A stretch of 64,000 nt of DNA. Origin: Polychytrium aggregatum. Lineage: Eukaryota; Chytridiomycota; Chytridiomycetes; Polychytriales. The notes under the pieces are model-generated. The model saw only the letters and a list, made by a program, of their open reading frames with translations. It ran no database searches and was not told where the DNA came from. Both the position numbers and the translations under genes were made by a program. The stretch covers positions 42,446-106,445 of the forward strand of contig NW_026516341.1 in the NCBI RefSeq assembly GCF_025602895.1, in the 5' to 3' direction. Positions 39,474-51,310 of the stretch are shown one piece after another (the first letter of the stretch is position 1; each line of letters opens with the position of its first letter).

Positions 39474-41803
39474 ATGAACACTGCCATAATCACACCGACG
39501 GTCGAGAGCCAGAGAGCAACGGAAGAGTCCGTGCTGGCTCTGCTCAACAGCTGCGCCGACGTCTCGACTGTCCTGCTGGGCCGGCCTCTTCATGCCAGTT
39601 ATCTGGCCAAGGGGCTGCGAGGCCTCAGCCGCGGGTACATCACACTCGATGCCTCCAAAAGCTGGCTGGTCTATTGGGTCGTCCACTCTCAAGCCCTCCT
39701 CGGACTCAAAATCACCCCTGAACTTGCAGAGCGGTATGCGCATATGCTCATCGAGCACATCGTTGCTGCACTGGTGCTTGATCGGCCCGGGCGGGCAATC
39801 GACTAGACTTGGCTTAGGCAGGCTTGCTTCTCGGCGCCTGTTCGTTGATGACCGGCAGTGCCGTGCGTCTTTTCTCACAAGCCCTCATCTATATACGTAC
39901 ATGGACCAATGTCGCCACGGTATCTTGATCATCTGTGTCTTTTTGCGATCTCCCCGATTCCAGCGTCATCGATACCCTGTCGCGGTGCCAGAATGAAACC
40001 GGTGGTTTTGGCGGCGGGCCCGGACAAATGTCGCATCTGGCAAGCACCTATGCCGCTGTAAACGCACTCGTGACTATCGGCACCAAGGAGGCGTATGAAG
40101 TCGTCAACAGGTTCGAGTGAGCTGGACTGACGGGCGCTGGGTATTGCGCTGCGGGCGTTTGGTGCGAGCCGTCAGTGAGCCAAAGGAATACACCAGCCTC
40201 CGTTTATTGACCCTCCGTGGCTCGTCGACGACAATGATATTGACAGGAGCACGCTCTATCGGTGGATGCTGAGCCTCAAGTGCAGCGATGGCTCGTTCAG
40301 AATGCACACCGAGGGCGAGATCGACGTTCGGTATGTCCATCGGTGCCGGTGTGCTGTTGTCCGCCAGGCCATAATACGATCGAAGCTGTCAGGCGCCTCT
40401 GTTCGTTATCCCCTTTCCTGCCTCTCCTCTCGCTCCTTCCTTGCTCTCTGCGACTGATCCATGCGCGGAATGCTAATGTGAATCGAACCGAACCCAAATG
40501 GCTCCAATAATGCTAATGCGTGTGCTGTTGGCACTTCAGTGGAAGTTACTGTGCCGTTGCGTGCGCCAAACTGCTCAACCTCCTTACGCCTGAATTAGCT
40601 GAGAATGTTGGAGAATTTGTCGCCAAGTGAGGATCAGCAGCCATCCCTATCGCTTTGGAATCGTTTGAGAGCATCGATGGCTGCAAACCACTGAACCCTA
40701 ACAATGCCGCAAACAGGTGTCAGTCATATGAAGGCGGGATCAGCTCCTTGCCAGGGCTCGAAGCCCATGGCGGTTACACATTTTGTGGTACGGCAGCTCT
40801 CGAGATCCTCAACAAATCGCATCTGCTGGATATTGAGCGCCTGATGGTAAGCAATGCCAAAAAAAAAAAAACAGTCAGGAAATGCCATCACTGTTCCCTC
40901 CGCATCAAGCCGGCGATGGTGGCACAGACATCGACTCACACAATCTGCATCGACCCACTATAGCGATGGATAACCTTCCGCCAGATGGACATCGAGGGCG
41001 GATTCTCTGGTCGCACGAACAAACTCGTCGATGGCTGCTATTCGACGTGGCAGGGGGCTGTCTTTCCGCTCCTGGAGGTGATCCACCAGCGGAAGCATCT
41101 CAGTCAAGGTTGGCACTGCTTCTCCATTGCACGCATCTTCATGCGAGCGATACCGGTGTCATTATTGATCACATCTGTTTCAACGCCGTGTCGACCCGAT
41201 GCTCCGCGGCTGCGAGCTGATGACACCACTCATTCCTTTTATGTGGCGCATCTCGTCCAGATGACAAAAACAAGATCGTTTCGTTGTTCAGTCGAGGTAG
41301 CCGTCGAGCTTTTGCTGGAATGTAAATCAGTCGTACACGCTGACCGATTTGCCTCCCCCCCACCTCAATTCGATCAGAGCGCCTCCAAGAGTATATTCTG
41401 ATTTGCTGTCAGGACGAGAGTGGCGGTCTCCGAGACAAACCTGAGAAAGGACCCGACTACTACCACACATGCTACTGCCTAAACGGCCTTAGCGCCGCAC
41501 AGCATCATTACCGCTGGAATACCGAGTTGAACGACTTTGAAGTCCACGAAACAGCGGTCTGCGTCGTCGGCGACCGGTCCAACTTGCTGGTTCGTTCGTG
41601 TCTGCTTGTCCTTGCTGGCAGAGAGTAGGATCCACCCCGAGAGCTACCAAGAAGCTTCCTTGTGGCAGCGATGGCGTTGTATATGCTTGTTTGACACAAT
41701 GCTCTTCTAGGAACCCACCCATCCTGTCTATGGCGTTCTTCTGGAGAATGTGGCCAAAGCCATTGATTACTTCAAAGACGCGCCCATCCCGACGATGAAC
41801 TAG
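39474..41803 (+). CDS. RAM1: Protein farnesyltransferase subunit beta
   Basis: Catalytic zinc subunit that, with the alpha subunit, attaches farnesyl to CaaX proteins such as Ras and mating pheromone. Eight exons fit in phase: 39474-39733, 39964-40110, 40247-40330, 40540-40626, 40717-40846, 40964-41108, 41378-41589 and 41711-41803, giving 385 residues. Family blocks appear in order: YLAKGLRGLSRGYITLDASK, TGGFGGGPGQMSHLASTYAA, WMLSLKCSDGSFRMHTEGE, CQSYEGGISSLPGLEAHGGY, GGFSGRTNKLVDGCYSTWQG, RLQEYILICCQ, YYHTCYCLNGLS and EPTHPVYGVLLENV. Zinc ligands Asp and Cys (DGCYS) and His (YYHTCY) are present. The start at MNTAIITPTVESQ is the only nearby ATG in frame. It is a beta subunit of farnesyltransferase rather than geranylgeranyltransferase I by overall similarity to FNTB. 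Confidence 0.96.
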
Positions 41804-42030
41804 CCCTCAATCCGCGAAAGCACGGTCGATTCCAGGATTGGCCGTTTCACCATGCACTATCAAAAAGCGGACGGAGTAACACGACAAATGTATTTCCACA
41901 ACCATGGCTTCGCACTGCGGTCGCAGTCTCTCCGCCAGACAAGCACACTTCTGAGGGCGGGTAGAGCACGATCGGATACGCTGGGCGGTGTACCGGTGCG
42001 CTTGGATCGGTAGAATGGGTGAGCTTGTCA

Positions 42031-45000
42031 TTAATATAGGTCGCCGTCGCGGTTCTGGAGATACGAAGTCAAGTCGAAGCTGATGGTGACCAAGCCGATG
42101 ATGATCTCGAAGGCTGGACCAGGATCCCGCCAGACAGGTCAAGCCGATGGATCGAGCAGATCAGAGAGGGTTAGAAACTGAACCATGGAGCTTGAGGCAC
42201 GAATGACACCATGCAAGCCGAGCAGCCGACCCGCATGCGCTGAGTTGGAGGGTCCAGACGCCGGTTTTCCATGGCTCGATGACCTCGCTGCACTTTTGTT
42301 CTCACCAATCAGCGTGATCACAATCCACTCGAGCTGTTCGCCGTGGAAGCTGTTGAGGTGCTCCTTCAGCATATCCAGAAGATCAGAGATCACAGCGACG
42401 CGCTGGTTGAGAAGATCGACTCTGCGAGAGGAATGAGCGAAATCAATAGTGCTGTCAGACGCACTTACGCCTTCCCGGCGCGCAACGTCGACGCCGTTCA
42501 AGGGCCGCGAGCGCATGACATCTCAATCGAAAAGCATACCTCTGGGAGATCTCGAGATAGCCGCGAATGGCAATGTAGAGGGGCTCGAGCGCCGGCTCGG
42601 ACCAGAAGATCTCGGGCGTGTCTGTAAAAGTGATGGCCAGTTGCTTGTTGAGCTCCGAGGGTTCTCGCTACGAAGCAGCGGCAAGAAATCTAAATCAGAG
42701 CCACAGGACGTCCGGGCAAACTTGGGCACCTACCAAGAACATTGGAGACCAAGTTGACTAGAGCGGGAAAAACACAGAAGAGACAAGGCACCGAATCAGC
42801 GAGGTTCCGAGACCGCACCATCACTGTGTTGAGATGCGGGGCGGCCGTGGCCGGGATGCTGTTTGTATCCTCGAGGTGACTTACCGTTGATTCTCATGAC
42901 AAAGAGCTTTGTTGATAACATACATGCATGTGAGGCGGGATGGTGAGGATTGCCGTTGATGACAGCATCAGTCGAGATGGTTCAGAGCGAACTCTACCTG
43001 TCCGATCTTTTGATTGATAGCTTTCCTGTTGAATGACAAATACGTGGTAGAGCGTTAGGGCGATGAAGTCGTGGTGTGGCTGGCGAAGTGGCCGAGCGCC
43101 TACCTCGACATGTGAATCTTGCCTGTCTCGGCCATGATTTGCGGGATCATCTTGGTGCCTGCGGACAAAATTGGGGAAGATAAGACTCTCGACCAAGTCA
43201 TAAGTTCCTCGTCCACATTGATCGCAGCAATGTGTCACCATCAGATAATGTGGCTGACCTTCGATTGTATTTTCGATCAGCTCCTCAAACAGAGCCATTT
43301 TGGCACTCTGTGCGATCGCGTGGGAGATTGTGAGCTTGACCATGGTCGACGGGGACTGGTTGTGTCCGCGACCATAATGAAGCCATGGTCAAAGAATCGA
43401 ATCGAATCGAATCGAATCGACGCGTGCCAAATGATATATTAGGTTAGTGGTTCAGTCGCGATTGAGCCATTTGGGAAGAGTTGGTAGCGATTGGAAGAGA
43501 GGCAAACCAGAGTCGATCAGCAACAACAAGATCGTGGCATGACGAGTTGCGCAAGCACGACGTCGTCAGTGGATTTGAACAATGGGATCAGCCTACCCTC
43601 AAGGTGATGATGTCATTGTAGATCCGAGGCAGATGCGAGGCTTCGAAATCAATACAACCATGTCGTCAGTGTCGCGTCGATTGTGATCGCGAGGATGTGA
43701 ACGAAACGGAAACGCAGCTTACGGTTGTAATGGAAGTGGAACTCTTCAGTCTCGACCTCCTGATCGACTGGCAATGCATGCAAACAAAAATAGATCAGCT
43801 GACAGATACAACCAGGCCATGTTGTCGAAACCGATAGGCGCTTATAAAAGTGCCGAGAGTCACCCGTACTCGACCAAGCAACGCCGAATGAAGTGCCGAC
43901 TCGGATCGGCCTTGAAGAGGATACGCCACATATCGGCGCGATGTTCTATCCGACCAAAGGGTGCTTACCCAGCTTGTCTTCCTCGAATGGCGATAGCTCT
44001 TGGAGCAGTCGCTTTTCTTCCTTCTCGGTCAATCCCCTGAAGCCCGAGCCGATGCCGAGAGCCAAATGGTGCGACGTGCGTGAGAATGCAGGCGAGCCCG
44101 AGCGAACGAACAGCGCAACCAATCCAGAGCGGCTAGAGCAGAGGAACTGGACCAGGGTGACTCGAGCAGAACAGCCAACCATACCAGAATACAACAACTC
44201 CATAGTCGAAGAAAAAGCACTCGCCAACAGGCGCGATTCGTTTGGCGAGCTTGCTTCGCGGGAGCGTCTGAGGAATGGCTCGGCCATTGACGTCCAGATT
44301 ATGCTCGAAGAATCCACCCAAGCTCTCGACAGGATCGGAGACAGGCCCGTGGATGCCGACAGTGTGGTCAATATCCAAGTCGTTGGATTCGTGGTCATGC
44401 TCAAGGTCAATGAGGGGCTCATCCGTCGGCCGCTGGAAGTAGTACGGTGTATATATGACTGTGCAATGAAGTCGTGGATGGAGAGCGAGTGCGCAAGTAC
44501 AAGAGAGCGAACCGAATCAATCATCAATGACGCATTCGCAATGCGACTGGCGTGCACATCAGTATGGACTTGCCGATGCATCAGCGACATCGGTGCGTGG
44601 GCGCCCAATCCGTGTTTCAAGTGCGATATGCCTACCTTCGTCGAAACGCTTTGGAGCCGTGCCGTTCTGGTGTTTGCATTTTAGAAGCAGCTCGTAGAGC
44701 CGATCCATATTGTATGAGCTGCGCGTGCCGCGGAATGGTATCGAGCAAAGGCAGTGTCAGCGAGAGTGATGGATGGGAGGACGCATTGCTGGCTGATACT
44801 CGGTCGTGGTGGAGAACCTACTTGGCAGTGCAATATGCCGTTACTGGAAGATCGTCCGTGGAGGATCATTCGTAACGAAATGGGCGCACGAGTCGATGGC
44901 GGCAAGACCAAGCGGCAAGACCAAGCGGCAAGACCAAGCGGCAAGAATCGGCGATGGAGAAGCGACGGGTGAGGAATTGCGACGGTTCGACTGCGACACG

Positions 45001-45516
45001 ACTCGATACTCCCATCAAGGATACACCAAGGACGTTCCTGACAGATAAGCAGGCGAAGGTGGCCCAGGCACCAGGACCTTGATGCGAGCCAGGAATAGAA
45101 CCAACACGAGTCGATGATCGATGGCTCGCTGGAATCGTGAGCAGGAGCGCCACGATATCGTCTCAAAGCTGCCCTTCTGGCCAGATCGATGGCCTTGACG
45201 GCGGGCTCGTACCTCTGGGGAGCCACTGCTTCTCCAGCTTGCTGAGCCATTGCTCCTTCCTGACTTTGGACGAGACGTGCGGCAACTGATCGTCCAGCTC
45301 GTCTTCCTGGAATTCATCGTCAGTGCGGTCATCGGCAGCCAGGGGGAAGACGGTGAGCTTCTGTGAAAGCTTTGTGGTTCTTCTGGGAACTCGCTGGGTG
45401 GGATGCGTGGGGTGGCCGGGAGCCATCTTGGGCGGCGATGGAGGCGGAGGCGATGAGACTTCGTCGGTGATGGGCAGCCGGATGAAGCCGCCCTTTGCGG
45501 CTTGACGGGATGCCAT
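42031..45516 (-). CDS. DUF155 family protein (Rmd1/Rmd8 type) with membrane C-terminus
   Basis: Family includes yeast Rmd1 and Rmd8 and mitochondrial RMND1; the molecular function of Rmd1/Rmd8 is not well known. Exon 1 (45516-45213) encodes MASRQAAKGGFIRLP, PRRTTKLSQKLTVFPL and KQWLPR. A 22-nt microexon (44843-44822) adds VTAYCTA. Next come SYNMDRLYELLLKC (44718-44636), VIYTPYYFQRPTDEPLIDLE to GECFFFDYGVVVFW (44458-44185), GLTEKEEKRLLQEL, EEFHFHYNR, PRIYNDIITLR, KLTISHAIAQSAKMALFEEL (43345-43255), IPQIMAETGKIHMSR, PLYIAIRGYLEISQR, RVAVISDLLDMLKEHLNSFH and EWIVITLI. A last exon, AFEIIIGLVTISF, ends at TAA 42031-42033. The final two pieces form the C-terminal transmembrane hairpin typical of the family. 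No mitochondrial presequence is evident, which favours Rmd1/Rmd8 over RMND1. Confidence 0.9.
43394..43420. repeat. Pentanucleotide microsatellite (GAATC)n
   Basis: Five perfect copies of GAATC, in an intron of the DUF155 gene just upstream of the exon encoding its LTISHAIAQS block. Confidence 0.9.
44822..44843 (-). other. 22-nt microexon of the DUF155 gene
   Basis: Flanked by TTCCAG on its 5' side and GTAGGT on its 3' side. It joins exon 1 (phase 1, after WLPR) to the next exon (starting N/SYNMDRL) and supplies the family motif VTAYCTA. Both joins keep frame, and the assembled order WLPR-VTAYCTA-NSYNM matches the family. Confidence 0.85.
44901..44947. repeat. 13-bp tandem repeat in DUF155 intron 1
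   Basis: Three and a half copies of GGCAAGACCAAGC, in the intron between exon 1 and the 22-nt microexon of the DUF155 gene. Confidence 0.88.
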
Positions 45517-46435
45517 GGCAGGAGCAGGAAGCGAAGAACCGAGGGCGAGGGAGGACTTGGCTGCGTTGGCTGTGTGAGATGATCGGCCGGCCGAGGGCTG
45601 AGAGAGCCGGGAGATGAGACAATGCCGCAGAGTCAGCGCGAAGACGCCGTCCAGAAGCAGAGAGCAGGGCCAAAGCCGACGGGCGTGTGCTGGAGATGGC
45701 GATGGAGACGAACGTGGCCAGAGCCGACGCAGGTGGAGCACAGCGCCCGTGTGCGACCCGGTGCAACGGGCGCACAAGGAAAGTACTTTTGCCCTGGATC
45801 CACTCGCCGGATCCATCCACCGGATCGAGCCGGCTGGCCACACACACACACACTCGCTTGTCCCTTCGCCGTCTTTGGCCGTCGCCGCATCGGCCTGCCG
45901 CCATCGGTTTGCCATCATCGGTCCCCCTCCAGGCATCCGTCCAGGCGCCGTCCATCTTGCTTGTCGCCACCCATCGCCGGCGACACCCTGAGAATTCCAC
46001 AAGCAGTCTATCTCTTCCGCTCCTCCGCACGAACCCAGGTCGGTGGCTCTCCAAACGACGTCTTTCCGTCCAGGCGTCTCGATGCACCACCCCCTGCATC
46101 GTCCACGTCACCAACCCCGCGGTGCCTTCCTGCCGTCGTGGTCGTGGTCAATCGGCTCGATCGGAGCCAGACATGTCCCCATCTGCTGTCACTTTAGTCC
46201 AGTCGAGTTGGGCTTGCTCATTTCCTGCCGCCCCGATGTTGGTCGCCACTGGTTTTGGCTCCCCTCCCTAGCGCATCAGCAGCAGGAGTTGGTGTCATTG
46301 CAAGGCAGCGCCATCCAACACCCCAGCCAACCAGCCGCCCGTCCGATCCGCTGCCACTGACTACCTCTACTACTTCCCTTGGTTCATCTGCCATAGTCTC
46401 GTCGCACCTTGACTTGAAGCTGCTCTCCGGCTGCA
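45517..46435. other. Divergent promoter region (DUF155 gene / MATH-domain gene)
   Basis: About 920 GC-rich bases lie between two divergent start codons. Several long open frames on both strands cross it (up to 279 codons). They are Arg/Pro/Ser/His-rich mirror frames of one another, which is expected from composition, and none resembles a protein. A short (CA)n run lies near 45841-45851. Confidence 0.5.
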
Positions 46436-49400
46436 ATGTCCTCGCCATTCCAGCCCTCGCCGCTCCCCTATCGTGCTCCGCCTCCTGGAGCGGCCCTGTC
46501 GGGTCTGCCTCGGCCACAGCCCCATCAGGACCGCAAGCCGTACCCTCCCGGCTCCATCTCCACCCAAAATCCAACCGGCTATTCGCCCACCGTCTCCTTC
46601 TATGATGGCTCGCCGCAGCCGGAGGCCAACACCCTTCCGGCCCTCATCACCGCCACAGTCACCTCCGTCAATGGCTTCAGCCCCTTTCAGAGCTCCAACT
46701 TCCCCAGCGCCCTTGGCCAGCTCTACACCACCCCGGTGACCACCAAGCTCATCGCATCATTCAACTGGGCCATCGTCGACTTTGACCCTTCTATGGAGAA
46801 GATCGTCTCTCCTCCCTTTGGCCCAGTCGATTGGCGGTGGCAAATCGTGATCTATCCAAACGGCGTCGCCGCTGGTCACGGAAGCTTTGTCAGTGCCTTC
46901 ATTCGGCCGCTGCCCAACGACCAGGAGCTGGCCGATGCCGAGAACTGGAGCCGCCCTGTCAAGTACTTTACCATCCGCGTCCGCTCCGCCTCATCCGACG
47001 CCCCGGGCATCTGGGACGACTTTGTCGTCTCGAGCACCTCTCTCGAGAGCTTTACCGGCTTCAATGCCTCTGTCCCCGGATGGGGGTTCCCGAGCCTCCT
47101 TGAGATCCCCCGTCTCTCGGAAGCCATCAACCTCGAGGGCACCATCAACATCGAAGCCGAGGTCACGGGCGAGGTTGTCGTTCCTTGGTCGAGCTTTGCA
47201 TACACCTGGACGATCGACGGCTATGACGATCAGGCCGATGCCGAGCTCGAGTCTGCTCCGTTTGGCACGGACGAGTGTCTGTGGAAGATCCACTGGTTCA
47301 AGTTTGGCGAGCCCGGCTCGGCCGGCACCCACATCGCCGCGTACATCGCCCCGGTGCTCTCCCAGCGCGAGCAGTCCCTGGGCGATGGGTGGTGCAGACC
47401 CATCAGCTCCTTTACTCTCAAGGTTCTGCGCGGACAAGGCGGCGCCCTGCTCTGCACAAAGACCTTTACCGGCGGCTATATCTTCAATGCCAAGAAGCTC
47501 AGAAAGGGCTGGCCCGACCTGCTGAGCCTGAGCTTGATCCCCGAAGCTGTGGATTGGTCTGGCAAGGTGGTCGTCGAGGCCGAGATTACCTGGGATCCCA
47601 AGTTTGGCCTGCCCGAGACACCGCTCGGCCAACTGCAGATGTCCCTTGCTGAGCGCACGCTCCAGCTTGCCGAGGCTCAGGCGGCTCCGGCCCTCAGCGA
47701 CGATGCTGTCGCCGAGCACGAAGACATGCAGCAGCGCCTCGCTTTGGCAGAAGCGCGCGCCAGCCAAGCTGATATAGACCTGTCGCACCTCTATCAAGAA
47801 GTCGAGCAGCTCAAGGGCGAACGCGCTGCGCTGGCAACTGAACTTGAGACCGTTCGCGAAGACTGCCAAGCCGATCAGCGAGTGATTGCCAATCTGCGAC
47901 ATGACCTAGACATCGCCAAGCAGGTCGCCGAGGAGCAGGAAGTGCTCAAGGAGCGCATCAACGAACTCAAATCCGAGCTCCGAGACTCGCGCTCGGCCTC
48001 CAGCGACTATGCCGTCGTCAGGAGTCGCCTCTCCCAATGCAAGTCCAGTCTAACGGATCTCTATGCCCGCATGGACGAGCCTGACTACGCCGTCCCTACT
48101 ACCAGGACCGAGCGCATCTCCAAGCGACGATTGGTCCGTCGCACCATCGTTTCCACGGATGGCGCAGCTCTGCCTGCCACCTCTGAGGCTGCTTCGCCGG
48201 AACAAGAAGAAGAAAATGGCTGGATTGTTGACAAGGAACTCGAGGGCCTCCTGAACGAGGCTGAACCCGCAACGGAGGTTCAGGTCATCGAGGACTGGGA
48301 AGAGAAAATCGAAGTCACCAAGGAAACCCAGCTCGGACCGTTGACCAAACTCGACCTCGACGAACTCGTGCGGCTCAGGAGCGAAAATGCCCGCCTCAAG
48401 GCTGATGTTGCCGCCGCGCGCGCCTCTGTCGTTGAGTCGCAGTCCCAGCTTCAGCTGAAGCTCAACCAGGCCGCTGAGCTTCGCGACAGCAGCGAACAGC
48501 TCGGGGTCGAGATCCAGGATTTGCCGACCGCAGTTCAGTCCCTTCAGGAGGAGATTTCTGTTGCCGAGATCGCCCTCGCCGATGCACAGAAGACACCGAT
48601 TCCTATCCTCCCAGAGACGGAAGCGGAACGCATTGCTCGCAGCGCCGAGTTGGCCATGATCCAGGCTGAGCTTGAGGTCGGCAGGGCCGCCGTCCTTGAT
48701 GCTACCCAGCGCACGCCTGAGGAGCAGCTGAGTGCGGAGGATGGTCCTGGCGCATACCTGCCGAGCATCCAAGCGCACGTCGCCAACCTGCAGTATCAGC
48801 TCACTGTTGTGCGCGCCGGCCTTGATCCTCAACTAAGCAGCTACATCTATACGGCACCGGCCGCATATTACCCTCCGAATGATGGCGCCTATGCCCAAGA
48901 CGGCGCCTATGCCCAAGATGGCACCTATGCTCAGGATGGCACCTATGCTCAAGATGGCACCTATGCTCAAGATCCAGCCTATCTCCAAGACGATGTTTAT
49001 GTCCAAGATGAGGGGTACGCTGGAGCAGCCATTCCTCCGCCAGAGCTGCAAGTCTCTGCTGCCGAGGCCACCAATCTTGGTGATTCATTTGAGATCCTCA
49101 ACGATATCCCCGTTGCTACCAAAGAAGCCACGAGTGCATCTGCTCTTCCTCCTCCTCCGATTGCCGTACCGCAGCGCGTCGAGGAGCCCACCTCCCAGTC
49201 GTCTCTGGCGAATAACGAGCTGGTCGAGGAGCTTGAGCGTGTTCGTGCTGAGCTGGCCTGTCTTAAGGCTGGCCCTCTTGTTTCCCATGGCGATAATGAC
49301 CTATTCAATCCCGAGCCCTGGACTCCTGCCGAGCCAGCGCTGAGCTCTCTGGAATCCGCATCTACTAAGGGCGGTCTGAGCCAAGCTGATACGGAGGTAA

Positions 49401-50688
49401 GCCATCTGTGCGAGCGAAAACGCCTGTGGCATCCGTGCGCACGAATGCTGCATCTAGCCGTCCAGATCACGACGCTTTCTGTAACCAATTTATCTTTGTC
49501 GGGCATTGCTCGCGGCAATCCTCAGCGTCTCAAGAGCAAGCTCGCCAAGGAAGCGAAGCGACAGGGGTCGTTCTTTACCACTCTGCTTGTCCTGGGGCTC
49601 TCCGGTGCCCTCGCCTACACGACACTCTACGTCGCCTGCTCACCAGAGGTCCAGCAACAGCGCGCCCACCCCCAAATCAACGAGATCTGCAATCAGCAGA
49701 TCACGCCTGCCATGGACCTGGTTCGGAGCACTGCAAGCTCCCTCTCGCAATCGTTCACCGGTCAGGTTCTTCCCAGAGTTATTGAAGCGTACAGCCAATT
49801 CGAAAGCGCCCTCTTATCGATACAGATTGGCTCTGCCCACAGTAGTGCTGACGCCGATCGTGCTGAGTTTGAACGATTGATGAATGGCGATGAAGCTCTG
49901 TCCCCTACTGACTCTCGGGTCCCGGTCAGCCAGCCCTCGGAGCCGGTCCACAGCTCCGCCCAGCAGACCCAACAAGACCAGCCCGCGTCTGATCGTATTG
50001 AATCTGCCACCGAGTCCATCATCAAATACGAGGAGCCCTCCCCTGTCGTCGTAGCCATTCCAACCAGTGCTCCAGAGCCCCAGCCACCAAGCGAGCCGGC
50101 TTTCACAAATGAAGAACTCGCGGTCGAGGATATCTATGCAAACATAGTCATTGGTGAGCTGCACGCCGCGGTTGCCAACAACACCCTCGTGCAGCCTTCG
50201 GATGACACTGAAGGCTCTGTGGCGACATTGGTCGATCCAACCAAAGTCTCTCAGCCCACCGAGTCTGTTGAAGCCATTTACTCTGTCGAAACTATCGCGA
50301 CTGCTCCAGAAGCCAGCTCTCATCCACCGCCCGAGTTTGTTGCCTATGCGCCCATTCCGACGCACGCCGCCGAGACAGCAGCGTCGGCCACCTCAGCGGA
50401 CCCGGAAGCACCTGTTGCGTCTCGACAAGCCGATCTCACCGCTCCGACTTCAGCCGAGCTTGAATCGGAGGTTACCGCAGCGCCTGAGCCTGTGTCGATC
50501 ACAAACCAGGCACCAGCTCCAACAACCACACAAAACGAAGCTCCGGTCGCAACCTCAGAAGCCACCACGACCAAGATTGAATCCACTACTGTGGCTGTAC
50601 CTGAGCAGCCCATTGCTACTGAAGATGACGGATCGCTCCAACAGCAACAGCAGCAACAGCAGCAACAGCAGCAACAGCAGCAACAGCA

Positions 50689-50736
<48 letters not shown>

Positions 50737-51310
50737 AACCGTTGCTGATATCGCCGAGGATAATATCCAGCTGATAGTCGATGAGCCCAAGCCCGACGAT
50801 GCTGATGAGATCAGCTCAGCCGAGACAGCTGCTGCAGCCAGCCCTACGGATGTGCCTGCGACGGGGGCCAGTGTCCAAGTCGCTGCCGGATCGCTCCAGG
50901 AGCCCGCAAGCGACTCTGTTTCCTCACAGTCTGCCGTGAATGTTTCCCAAGACGACGACGCAACGGGTACCGCCGCTTTAGCCGCTCCAACAGCAGACAC
51001 GTCTGCCGCTGACGCGGATGCAGTCCTGCAGGATGGCGATGCGCAGCTTGCGGATGAACAGACGATCGAAATCGTAGTGCCCGAGGATGACGTGTTCATC
51101 AAGACCGAGGACTATCCCGAGGAGCCCATTGAAGGCGACGACGCTGACCAGCCCGACGCGGACAGCAACGAAAACCACGAGTTTGTCTTTCCTGAGGATG
51201 GTATTGTCATCATGAACTCCACTATTCCTGCGGCTGTTGATGGCTCGGTGGATGGCTCTGCAGACGGCTCGGTGGATGGCACGGTGGATGACAGTTTCGA
51301 TTCGGAATAG
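46436..51310 (+). CDS. Large MATH-domain / coiled-coil / transmembrane / polyQ protein, function unknown
   Basis: Open frame of 1624 codons from ATG 46436. Residues 1-60 are Pro/Ser-rich. Two tandem MATH (TRAF-C-like) domains follow: about 75-215 (IASFNWAIVDFD, WRWQIVIYPNG, GSFVSAFIRPL) and about 235-385 (FAYTWTIDGYDDQ, CLWKIHWFKFGE, HIAAYIAPV, WCRPISSFTLKVL). Coiled coils cover about 400-560 and 640-790. A tandem YAQDGT/A repeat lies at 48878-48980, another short coil near 49210-49260, and a hydrophobic, probably membrane-spanning segment (SFFTTLLVLGLSGALAYTTL) near 49570-49640. The rest is an acidic, low-complexity C-terminal half with a 33-Gln run (50639-50737), ending in VDGS-type repeats. 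A GTAAGC...CTCAG interval (49397-49525, 129 nt) is a likely intron that keeps frame. MATH domains bind peptides, often in receptor or ubiquitin pathways. I know of no characterised protein with this whole layout. Confidence 0.85.
48878..48980 (+). repeat. Coding tandem repeat (18 bp, YAQDGT/A)
   Basis: Five near-identical 18-bp units encode AYAQDG, AYAQDG, TYAQDG, TYAQDG and TYAQDG, then degenerate into YLQDD and YVQDE. The array lies inside the MATH-domain gene between its coiled-coil region and membrane segment. Confidence 0.9.
50639..50737 (+). repeat. Polyglutamine tract, 33 codons
   Basis: Thirty-three consecutive Gln codons in frame in the MATH-domain gene. The 5' two-thirds is CAA-interrupted, mostly as CAG-CAG-CAA triplets; the 3' part is an uninterrupted CAG run ending in two CAA. 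Confidence 0.97.

Noticed and set aside
45329-46271. Open frames of 190-280 codons on both strands in the spacer before the MATH gene
   Set aside because: Arg/Pro/Ser/His-rich frames on both strands at once, typical of GC-rich noncoding DNA; no conserved block.
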